64,000 nt of DNA from Novosphingobium sp. AP12 (lineage in GTDB: Bacteria; Pseudomonadota; Alphaproteobacteria; Sphingomonadales; Sphingomonadaceae): positions 1-64,000 of the forward strand of contig NZ_AKKE01000020.1 of NCBI RefSeq assembly GCF_000281975.1, read 5' to 3'. Shown piece by piece: positions 55,249 to 63,014 of the stretch (position 1 is its first letter; the number at the start of each line of letters is the position of its first letter). Both the position numbers and the translations under genes were made by a program. The notes below the pieces were generated by a model. It was not told where the DNA came from. It did not search any database and saw only the letters and a list, made by a program, of their open reading frames with translations.

Positions 55249-55575
55249 TTACGCGCGCAACGTGATCGTATCCGCCAGTTCGGGCGATCCCCACGCCTCG
55301 TAGAACCAGGAGGCACGCTCGTCGAGCCGGGCCCAATATTCCGCCGGGTCATCTGCATCGAGGTTGAGCGCATGATCCCAGTGCGTGCCCTCGCGGTATT
55401 TCACGTTCGGGAAGCGGCGATCGTAGGTATTCGCCTTAGCCATTGCCTCCCCGACCAGCGCGCCCTGTTCGAGCAGCTCCTTCTGCTGTCCGTCGGGGAC
55501 GAAGGGCTCGCCTCTCTCGATCCCGAGCGGCTTGAGCATCTCAAGAAAGAACTGGTCACGCTCGCCGCGGCATAG
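55249..55575 (-). pseudogene. Internal fragment of a DUF1254-type protein
   Basis: The minus frame reads FFLEMLKPLGIERGEPFVP, then LLEQGALVGEAMAKANTYDRRF and WARLDERASWFYEA before running into TAA. This stretch is typical of the central part of DUF1254/DUF1214 proteins. Both ends are cut: the N-terminal part is replaced by a toxin fragment at about 55576, and the family's C-terminus is absent. No start codon of its own is evident. Confidence 0.7.
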
Positions 55576-55685
55576 TTCACCGCGCTGATCCGCGCGCCGG
55601 CGATCGCACTGGCTACCTTCGCAGCGCCGCGCTCGGCCTTGAGCATGGCCAGCAGCGCAGAGGCGTCGAGCACGATCTCGCTCAT
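55576..55685 (-). pseudogene. N-terminal fragment of a VapC (PIN-domain) toxin
   Basis: About 37 codons read MSEIVLDASALLAMLKAE and ISAVNYA, the first metal-binding aspartate (D7) and the next strand of a PIN domain. The frame then passes into the DUF1254 fragment, so the catalytic glutamate and later aspartates are gone. The start overlaps the antitoxin stop by 4 bp, as in a normal vapBC operon. Confidence 0.8.
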
Positions 55686-55972
55686 TCGCCGCTGTCCTCG
55701 CGGCGGGTGGCGAGAAACGAATCGACCGAACTTTCTGGCCCGTCGTCGGTGTAGCGTTTGGCCAACGCCTGTGCGCTTGCCACCGCCTGCGCCGCAGTCC
55801 GCAGGACCACCCCATCGGCGGTTTCATCCAAATAGATCGCACCGCCGCCTGAGAGACCTAGCCGCTTGTGGATGTAGGCCCGACGGCGTCCAGGCAATCC
55901 CGGCACGGCGTTCCAACCGTCGCGCCGCGCCAACTCCATCGCATATCTGCGATGGTGGATGGGAGCGGCCAC
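55682..55972 (-). pseudogene. AbrB-type (VapB) antitoxin with aberrant N-terminus
   Basis: The open frame of 96 codons has a good antitoxin second half: LGLSGGGAIYLDETADGVVLR, then AQALAKRY and SSVDSFLATRREDSGE. This is a SpoVT/AbrB strand pair followed by the toxin-binding tail. The first ~33 residues (to RRRAYIHK) do not match the beta-strand start ('...AKGRIVIPAALR') expected in this family, so the 5' end seems replaced or eroded. The partner toxin is truncated. An ATG at 55939 is an alternative start. Confidence 0.6.
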
Positions 55973-56357
55973 GTTTCTTCAGGGACAACTGCTGCCCCGC
56001 ACGGTGGCCGCGCGGGCGCGCTCTACCTCGCTGCGCTCGGCCGAGCCGCCAGCTGCGCCGCCGTCTCGTCGGCATGGCCGTTACGATCGCTGGCAGAACC
56101 GGGATGCAGATTGGCATCCCGGATACGGACGCCGCGCAGGCGGCGGCGCGGGCCTTCGGCGCTAGCGTGGCGGGGGGCGTCGCTACCCTGTAACCCCGCC
56201 TCGGCGGCGCGCAACCGGCGCTGCGCTCCAGTCCTCCATGTCCATTGCGGCCCTTCGGGTGCGCCCCGCCTCAGCCGGCGGGGTGTCCTGGCTCGCTCCT
56301 GCCGCCCCCCGCCACCCTGGCGCCGGTCAATGGCGGTTGAGGAAAGGAGTGAAGGAC
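55973..56357. other. GC-rich leader region before the antirestriction gene
   Basis: No family-level gene is recognisable. A 39-residue open frame at 56074-56193 (starts MAVTIAGRTGMQIG, ends GVATL) has the codon pattern of coding DNA but no ribosome site and no known relatives, so I leave it uncalled. The ribosome site of the next gene (GGAAAGGAG and GAAGGA) begins at 56341. Confidence 0.4.
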
Positions 56358-57260
56358 ATGACCGAACGTCTCAGCCTCTATCGCGAGGTTACCTGCCGGA
56401 TCATTGCCGAGCTGGAAGAAGGACGCTTTCCCTGGGTGCAGCCCTGGGATGCTGCGCGCTGCCCGTGCGCGATGCCCGAGAACGCCGTGTCGGGGCGGCC
56501 GTACTCGGGTATCAATGTGCTCATCCTGTGGGCCTTGGGTGCAGGCCAGGGGTTCGCTTCGCAGCGCTGGCTGACCTACCGGCAAGCCGCGCAGGCCGGC
56601 GGTCATGTCCGCCGCGGGGAGACAGGCGCGGTCGTCTGCTACGCCGATCGTTTCACGCCCAGAGAGGAAGCCGAACGGGCCCGCAACGAAAACCGCGAGG
56701 CGCGGGGCATTGCCTTCCTCAAGCGCTACACTGTGTTCAATCTCGACCAGTGCGAGGGGCTCCCGGAAGATTTTGGGCGGGCGCCACCTCCTGTCGACCC
56801 GGTCCTGGCGATCGCCGAGGCCGACCGGATCATCGCTGCCTCGGGCGCCGATTTACGGATCGGCGGCAGCGAGGCCTTCTACGCGCCGGGTCCGGACTTC
56901 GTGCAGGTGCCGCCCCAGGCCGCATTTCGCCAGCCAATCAACTGGTACCGTACAGTGCTGCATGAACTGGGCGGCCACTGGACGGGCCATTCCAGCCGGC
57001 TAGCTCGCGACCAGTCGGGGGTGTTCGGGGGCGCTGCCTATGCTCGCGAAGAGCTCTGCGCCGAACTGGCCAGCGCCTTTGCCTGCGCCTCGCTCGGCAT
57101 TGAGCCGACAGTCCGCCATTCCGATTACATTGGTGCCTGGCTCGGCGTGCTGCGGGCCGACGAGAAGGCGATCTTCCGGGCCGCCAGCGCCGCCGGCAAG
57201 GCGGTGGATTTTCTCTTTGCCTGCGCCAGTGGCACGCGAGGCAAAAATGGCACTGTCTGA
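56358..57260 (+). CDS. ArdC-like antirestriction protein
   Basis: A 300-residue protein of the ArdC type, carried by plasmids and integrative elements to protect incoming DNA from restriction. Residues about 1-130 form the single-strand DNA-binding part (FPWVQPWD, GRPYSGINVLILW, GETGAVVCYA). Residues about 155-290 form the metallopeptidase-like part. The presumed zinc motif reads HELGGHWTGHSSRL (H202 onward), one residue longer than the HExxH found in relatives, so metal binding is doubtful. YAREELCAELASAF (about 230) carries the third ligand candidate. It overlaps the next gene by 14 bp and marks integrated mobile DNA. Confidence 0.88.
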   Translation: MTERLSLYREVTCRIIAELEEGRFPWVQPWDAARCPCAMPENAVSGRPYSGINVLILWALGAGQGFASQRWLTYRQAAQAGGHVRRGETGAVVCYADRFTPREEAERARNENREARGIAFLKRYTVFNLDQCEGLPEDFGRAPPPVDPVLAIAEADRIIAASGADLRIGGSEAFYAPGPDFVQVPPQAAFRQPINWYRTVLHELGGHWTGHSSRLARDQSGVFGGAAYAREELCAELASAFACASLGIEPTVRHSDYIGAWLGVLRADEKAIFRAASAAGKAVDFLFACASGTRGKNGTV

Positions 57261-57465
57261 TCGCGAGTCCGAACGGCTGGCCCGGATCGAGACGGCACTG
57301 CTCAAGCTTTCCGACTTGGACTGGCAGATATTCCTCGCGCTGCACTTCGATGACATGAGCGTGCGCGAAATTGCCCGGCATGCCTGCCTGTCCCAAAGGC
57401 GGGTCAAGCGGCGGCTCTGCCGTGTCATCCGCATCGTCGCACGCGAATTGGAGGACGGGCCGTGA
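57247..57465 (+). CDS. Small sigma-region-4-like HTH protein
   Basis: A 72-residue protein starting MALSDRESERLARIE. The second half, IFLALHFDDMSVREIARHACLSQRRVKRRL, is a helix-turn-helix like region 4 of sigma-70 factors, which contacts the -35 element. No region 2 is present, so it cannot act as a full sigma factor. It could be a DNA-binding regulator of the mobile element. It starts 14 bp inside the ArdC-like gene and is probably cotranslated with it. Confidence 0.72.
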   Translation: MALSDRESERLARIETALLKLSDLDWQIFLALHFDDMSVREIARHACLSQRRVKRRLCRVIRIVARELEDGP

Positions 57466-58301
57466 GACGCGGTCTCTCGGGCCGTATCTTCCACCGGGCT
57501 TCGGACGCCTGCGCCGATGCCCTCCTGCGGCGGGATCTTGCAATCCAAGCGGTCTGACACTGGCTTACGGATAGCACCTCCTAAACCGGCGGCTCGATCC
57601 AGCACGAGAATATCGAGCCGCCCCGTCGTTCCGTCGCAGGCGCCGCCGGGCACCGGATAAGGCCCGCAGCGCTGTCGACGCGGCCAAACCAGCGCCGCCC
57701 CCCTGCCGTCAGAAATCGTGCTGCGCATCGACATGGCATTCGGCGCCGAACGGGGCGGTCTCCTGCGACAAAGCATGGTCAAGTTCGCCCAGCCTCACTG
57801 GCGATACAATCCTTTGATGTCTTCTCAAGGCACAGCAGGTCGGTGTAATCGTCAGAGCGCCCGGCTTCCCGAGCCGCATGGCTGCGGCTGCGGCGAAAGT
57901 GACCTCGAAGACTGCCCCAGACACCACCGCGGTGCCCTGGGCATGAGAGACCGTGCCTTCCCCGCCGCCCCAAGTACGGCGACGCACGACCGGTCGCAAC
58001 CAGCAGATCAACCCCAGGGCAACCCAGGAGACGATCGCGGCGCTCCACCGCGTCGCCGGCTCGACTGGCCGCTCGGCGTGGTACGCGAATGCGGCCTTGC
58101 GGCGCTGGAAGAGGATATAAAGTACCACCCAGATAGCTTTGGAATCTTGATATTCACTGGCTATCTCGAAGCGCCACGGCAGGTGCGAGCTGTTGCATTG
58201 AAGTCACATACCCGTAGCTTTCTGAACCGGTCGTCCTTTTTCGGGCAACTCTATGCGGCTTGATACCGTTGAGCACCCGAATACGACGAAAAGGAAGTTC
58301 C
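57466..58301. other. Region without a confident gene between the mobile module and the porin relic
   Basis: About 830 bp. The only sizeable candidate is a minus-strand frame at 57709-58128 (139 codons, GTG start). It has one membrane-like stretch (SAAIVSWVALGLICWL) and no family I know. Its ribosome site is poor and its codon use is mixed, so it may be a relic. The last ~150 bp are less GC-rich and probably contain the promoter of the beta-barrel gene, which has AAGGAAG before its ATG. Confidence 0.4.
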
Positions 58302-58937
58302 ATGAATATCAAAGCGTTCACCTTCGCTGCAGCGTTTGCGACGGGACTCGCTGCGCAGCCTGCCATCGCGCAGGATGCAACCCCGACGGGCACCGAAGTT
58401 GCCGCTAACGGCACCGGCTTCCGCGGTATCCGCATCGAAGGCAACATCGGCGGCGACCGCTTCCAGTCGGAAGGCAATCATAACGACAAGTTCGGTTACG
58501 GCGGCACCGTCGGCTTCGACGGCACCTTGGGCGAGCGCATCGTGATCGGCGCAGAAGCCAGCTTCTGGAAGCCGGGCAGTGGCAACGAGAACCGCACTGA
58601 TCTCGGCGGCGGCTACGACATCGACCACAAGGCCTTCGAGGAATAGGGCGCGGCAGTGCGCGCAGGCTACCTCGTGTCGCCGCAGCTGCTGGTGTTCGGC
58701 AAGGGTGGCTATGTCAACGGCGAGCAGCGCAAGCGCATTACGGGCCCGACCGGCAATACGCTTGTCTATGACCACTACCGCGCTGATGGTTACCAGGTCG
58801 GAGGCGGCGTCGAATATACGGTGATGCCGCAGGGCCGCCTGCCGGTCTACGTCAACGCGCAGTACGTCTACTCGAATTATCACGGCAATTCCGGCCGCCA
58901 GCGCGTGATGGCGGGCGTGGGCGTGCGCTTCAAGTAA
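58302..58937 (+). pseudogene. Outer-membrane beta-barrel protein gene with an in-frame amber codon
   Basis: An ATG with AAGGAAG upstream starts a signal peptide (MNIKAFTFAAAFATGLAAQPAIAQ). It is followed by strands typical of small porin/OmpA-like barrels: FRGIRIEGNIGGDRF, GYGGTVGFDGTLG and IVIGAEASFW. A TAG at 58644-58646 interrupts the frame. The same frame then continues for 96 codons with more barrel strands and ends VMAGVGVRFK, the aromatic-terminated last strand needed for outer-membrane insertion. The full length would be 211 residues. The stop is probably a point mutation of TGG, CAG or GAG, or a sequencing error. Confidence 0.85.
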
Positions 58938-58967
58938 GCGCGCTGCTGCTTCCCCCTCACGGGGGTG

Positions 58968-59014
58968 AAAAGGCCGGGGCAGTGTCCTTCCAGGACATTG
59001 CCCCGGCCTTTCCT
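58968..59014 (+). terminator. Strong terminator after the beta-barrel gene
   Basis: The stem AAGGCCGGGGCA/TGCCCCGGCCTT (58970-58981 with 58999-59010) continues inward with TGTCCT/AGGACA and is followed by TTCCTGTTT. It lies about 30 bp after the stop codon. Confidence 0.8.
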
Positions 59015-59472
59015 GTTTCATAAACCCGCTCAGCGGCGCTCAAGGAACCAGGCAAAGCCGCAGGTCGTCGCTAACGGATCCAGCCAGGCGATTAACTGGT
59101 TGGGCGTAGCTGAGATTCGCCTTTCGAAAAGCCCCCGTCATGGCATGTTAGCGCGCAGGCCCTGGCCCCAGTTCTCGATCCAGCGGCACTGCGCCTGGGC
59201 CAGTTCGCGCCCAATTCGTCAGGCCGAAGCGCGCCCCATGGCCGCCCACCAGCTCCCGCATGCCGCCTGACCGCCCCCCGGATGACGAGCGCGAGGGCAG
59301 GATATTGAAGGAGCTCATCCTCAGATAACGCCGGGCAAGACCAATGAAGGGCATAGCGTGGATGGTGCGCCAGCCGAGAGCGATAGCCCGGCTAAAAATG
59401 GGCAGGATCAAGGGAAACCTGTCCCTGGCGGCGGCCGGGAAGGCCGAGCGTAGCTCTCGATCGAAACGGGGA
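59015..59472. other. Gap without a supported gene
   Basis: About 460 bp. Minus-strand frames here, for example 59148-59510, lack motifs and start sites and overlap the small membrane-protein gene. No palindromes or mobile-element ends were found. Confidence 0.45.
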
Positions 59473-59691
59473 TTACGCCGCGAAAGCAATAATCCCCGCC
59501 CAAAGCGCAAGGCTCAGACCACCTGCGAGCAGCCACCATCTCCACACGATCGGCCTGCCCCCCGCCGGCCGGGCCGCTTTGCCCCCGGAGCCCCGAACCT
59601 CCCAAGGCGAGGCGCGAAGCGGGGCTGCGTCAACGGGCGCCGCGGCAGGCCCAATGCCCGAACCATCGCTTCCCGATTCGATTTCCGTCAT
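59473..59691 (-). CDS. Small tail-anchored membrane protein
   Basis: A 72-residue protein. Residues 1-48 are polar, acidic then basic, and low in complexity (EIESGSDGSGIGPAAAP). Residues about 50-72 form one transmembrane helix (WWLLAGGLSLALWAGIIAFAA) that ends the protein. No family is known to me. Length and codon pattern fit a real small protein. It starts about 100 bp downstream of the dnaE2 stop on the same strand and could be cotranscribed. The function is unknown. Confidence 0.55.
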   Translation of the reverse strand: MTEIESGSDGSGIGPAAAPVDAAPLRASPWEVRGSGGKAARPAGGRPIVWRWWLLAGGLSLALWAGIIAFAA

Positions 59692-59792
59692 AGGTCGCGG
59701 CCTTCGCGTCGCAGCCCCGGGAAACCCCCGCAGCTCAGTAAATCCACGTCCCCGATAGCATCCCGCCCCCTGCCGGTCGATAGACGCCGGTC

Positions 59793-62700
59793 TCAGTGGA
59801 AGTCCCGTGAGCGCGGTAGGATTCGCACATTGCGCGGGTGCCCGCGCGAAGTGGGGCGGTCGCGGTCGTAGACAGGCTTGCGCACCGCGTCGCCGGGCAT
59901 CGGCTCGGGCTTCAGGATCGGCGACAAGGAGAGGCGGGAAAGCGCCTCGCTGGCGTCCGTGACCGTATCGACGATGAGGTGGATGACGTCCTCCTTGCTG
60001 CGCTGGGCTGTACCCTCGAGCACCATGAGCCGCGCCGCCATCACCGCGCGGCGCTGCTTTTCGAAGTCGCGCGCCCAGAGCAACCCGTTGACCACGCCGG
60101 TCTCGTCCTCGATCGTGATGAAGATCGCATTTCCCTTGCCCGGCCGCTGGCGGATCAGGACGACCCCGGCGACGCGGATCTTCGCCCCGTCGCGCGCGGC
60201 GTTGACCTGCGCACAGGTGCGCGCGCCCCGCCCTTCAAAGTGGCCGCGCAGGAACTGCATCGGGTGGCCCTTCAGCGACAGGCGCTGGGTCTGGTAATCG
60301 GCGACGACTTCCTCGGCCGGCGCCATTTCCGGCAGGGCGGCGTCAGGCTCCTGCGCCAGTTCGGGAGCCTCGAGCGCGGCGAACAGCGGCAGCTGCGCCG
60401 GCGGCACGCGCCGCGCCTCCCACCCCGCCGCGCGGCGGTTCTGGCCAAGCGAGCCCAGCGCATCGGCATCGGCCAGCAGGTGCAGCGCGCGAGAGGGGAG
60501 GTCCGCGCGCCGGGCCGCGTCCTCCAGCCCGGTGATGGGAGCCACTTGGCGCGCCGCCTCCAGCTTCTGCGCCCACTCCTTCTTGAACCCGCCGATCTGA
60601 CGCAGGCCGAGACGCAGAATCCGCTCGCCTTCGAGGGTATTGTCCCAGAGGCTCGCACCGACGTCGATCGGCCGGACCTCCACCCCGTGCTGGCGGGTGT
60701 CGGCCACCAGCTGCGCGGGGGCGTAGAAGCCCATCGGCTGGCTGTTGAGCAGCGCGCAGGTGAACACCGCCGGATAATGGCACTTCAGCCATGACGACAC
60801 ATAGGCGAGCCAACCGAAGGCCTGCGCATGGCTTTCGGGAAAGCCATATTCGCCGAAACCCTTGATCTGCTCGAAACAGCGCTCGGCGAACTCGCGCGGA
60901 TAGCCGCGCTTGACCATGCCTTCGATCAGCTGGGTCTGGTAGTGATGGACGGTGCCCATGTGCCTGAACGTCGCCATCGCGCGGCGCAGGCCGTCGGCCT
61001 CGGACGGCGTGAAGTCGGCGGCGACGATTGCCAGCTTCATCGCTTGTTCCTGGAACAGGGGCACGCCCAGCGTCTTGCCCAGCACGTCGTCAAGTTCGCC
61101 CTTCGGCCCCGGATACTCGACCTTCTCCTCCCCGCAGCGGCGGCGCAGATAGGGGTGGACCATGCCGCCTTGAATGGGGCCGGGACGCACGATCGCCACC
61201 TGGATGACGAGATCGTAGAGGATTTTCGGCTTCATGCGCGGCAGCATCGATATCTGGGCGCGGCTCTCGACCTGGAAGGTGCCGATGCTGTCGCCCTTCT
61301 GGAGCATGAGATACGTTGCCTCGTCCTCACGCGGGACGGTGGCGAGCGTCATGGCCTCGGGGCGATAGTCGCGCAGCAGGTCGAAGCTCTTGCGGATCGC
61401 GGTGAGCATGCCGAGCGCAAGGACATCCACCTTCATCAGGCCCAGCGATTCCAGGTCGTCCTTGTCCCATTCGATGAAGGTACGATCGGGCATCGCGCCA
61501 TTGTGGATCGGCACCATCTCGTCCAGCCGGCCTTCGCTCAGCACGAAGCCGCCGACGTGCTGCGAGAGGTGCCTCGGGTATGCCAGCAGGCGGCCGACCA
61601 TGTCGCGCATGCGTTCGAGCTGCGGGTTGGCGGGGTCGAAACCGGCCTCGGTGAGCCGGTCCTCGGGCAGTTCGTCACCGCCCCAGCTGCCCCAGACCGT
61701 GCCCGAGAGGCGCGCTGTCACGTCCTCGCTCAGGCCCAGCACCTTGCCGACCTCGCGGATGGCGCTGCGCTGGCGGTAGCGGATCACGGTGGCGGCGATC
61801 CCGGCGCGGTCGCGGCCGTAGCGCTTGAAGATGTACTGCATGACTTCCTCACGCCGTTCGTGCTCGAAATCGACGTCGATGTCGGGCGGCTCGTCGCGTT
61901 CCGTGGAGAGGAAGCGGGTGAACAGCAGCTTCTGCTTCACCGGATCGATCGGGGTGACGCCGAGGAAGTAGCAGACCAGCGAATTGGCCGCGCTGCCGCG
62001 ACCCTGGCACAGGATCGGCTTTTCCAGGCTGCGGGCATGGCGCACGATGTCGTGGACGGTGAGGAAGTAACAGGCGTAGTTCTTGAGCCGGATCAGCTCG
62101 AACTCCTCGCTCAGCGTCTTGTGGTAGGCGGGCGGGAGTCCATCGGGGAAATAGGCGTAGGCGCCCTGGAGGACGAGGTGTTCGAGCCAATCCTGCGGCT
62201 GCCAGCCCTCGGGCACGGGTTCGCGCGGGTATTCGTAGCGCAGGTCGTCGAGCTGGAACGTCACGCAATCGAGCAGGTCCTGCGTCGCCGTCAGCGCTTC
62301 GGGGCAGGCGCGGAACAGGCGGGCCATCTCGGCGGGGGCCTTGAGATGGCACTCGGCATTGGCGGCGAGGCGGCGGCCGGCGGTCTGCACTTTGAGCCCC
62401 TCGCGGATGCAGGTGAGCACGTCCTGCATCGGCCGGTCCTCGGGCGTTCCGTAAAGCACGTCGTTGGTGGCGAGGAGCGGCACCCCCGCCGCCCGGCCTA
62501 GGGCGATCCGGCGCGCGAGACGGCGCGCGTCGCGGCCGGCGCGCGGCATCGTCGCCGCCAGCCAGAGCTTCGGCGTGGCGGCGCGCAGGATGGCCAGCAG
62601 CGCCTCGTCGCCGTCCATGGCGATGAGCGCAAGGTCCTGCGCATGATCAAGGAGATCGGGCAGGCGTAGTTCGCACTCGCCCTTGTGCGCGCGGCGATTG

Positions 62701-63014
62701 CCCAGCGTCAGGAGGCGGGTCAGGCGCCCCCAGCCGAGGCGCGTCATCGGGTAGGCCACGATGTCGGGCGTACCGTCGACAAAGACCAGCCGCGCCCCGA
62801 CGACCAGCTTCAACCCGCTTTTGTCCCGGCCGATCTCCTTCCACGCGGCGAAGGCGCGCACGACTCCGGCGACGGTGTTGCGGTCGGCGATGCCCACGCC
62901 AGTCATGCCCATTGCGTGCGCCCGCGCGACGATCTCCGGCCCCGGCGTAGCGCCGCGCAGGAAGCTGAAGTTGGTTGCGGCGACGAGTTCGGCGAAGGGC
63001 GGGGTCTCGCTCAC
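59793..63014 (-). CDS. dnaE2: Error-prone DNA polymerase DnaE2
   Basis: An alternative C-family polymerase used in SOS mutagenesis with ImuA and ImuB. The GTG at 63014 overlaps the imuB stop by 4 bp; the frame upstream of it belongs to antisense readings. It has 1073 residues, the normal DnaE2 size. The PHP domain (about 1-230) starts FAELVAATNFSFLRGATPG. The palm carries CQGRGSAANSLVCYFLG and the catalytic aspartates in DEPPDIDVDFEHERRE (about 385). Fingers and the tandem HhH region follow, and an OB domain lies near 940-1020. The beta-clamp motif typical of replicative DnaE1 is weak or absent, as expected for DnaE2. Confidence 0.95.
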   Translation of the reverse strand: MSETPPFAELVAATNFSFLRGATPGPEIVARAHAMGMTGVGIADRNTVAGVVRAFAAWKEIGRDKSGLKLVVGARLVFVDGTPDIVAYPMTRLGWGRLTRLLTLGNRRAHKGECELRLPDLLDHAQDLALIAMDGDEALLAILRAATPKLWLAATMPRAGRDARRLARRIALGRAAGVPLLATNDVLYGTPEDRPMQDVLTCIREGLKVQTAGRRLAANAECHLKAPAEMARLFRACPEALTATQDLLDCVTFQLDDLRYEYPREPVPEGWQPQDWLEHLVLQGAYAYFPDGLPPAYHKTLSEEFELIRLKNYACYFLTVHDIVRHARSLEKPILCQGRGSAANSLVCYFLGVTPIDPVKQKLLFTRFLSTERDEPPDIDVDFEHERREEVMQYIFKRYGRDRAGIAATVIRYRQRSAIREVGKVLGLSEDVTARLSGTVWGSWGGDELPEDRLTEAGFDPANPQLERMRDMVGRLLAYPRHLSQHVGGFVLSEGRLDEMVPIHNGAMPDRTFIEWDKDDLESLGLMKVDVLALGMLTAIRKSFDLLRDYRPEAMTLATVPREDEATYLMLQKGDSIGTFQVESRAQISMLPRMKPKILYDLVIQVAIVRPGPIQGGMVHPYLRRRCGEEKVEYPGPKGELDDVLGKTLGVPLFQEQAMKLAIVAADFTPSEADGLRRAMATFRHMGTVHHYQTQLIEGMVKRGYPREFAERCFEQIKGFGEYGFPESHAQAFGWLAYVSSWLKCHYPAVFTCALLNSQPMGFYAPAQLVADTRQHGVEVRPIDVGASLWDNTLEGERILRLGLRQIGGFKKEWAQKLEAARQVAPITGLEDAARRADLPSRALHLLADADALGSLGQNRRAAGWEARRVPPAQLPLFAALEAPELAQEPDAALPEMAPAEEVVADYQTQRLSLKGHPMQFLRGHFEGRGARTCAQVNAARDGAKIRVAGVVLIRQRPGKGNAIFITIEDETGVVNGLLWARDFEKQRRAVMAARLMVLEGTAQRSKEDVIHLIVDTVTDASEALSRLSLSPILKPEPMPGDAVRKPVYDRDRPTSRGHPRNVRILPRSRDFH

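Noticed and set aside
59148..59510. A minus-strand frame of 120 codons before the small membrane-protein gene
   Set aside because: It is Arg/Pro/Gly-rich without a family, and its start overlaps the small membrane-protein gene on the same strand in another frame.
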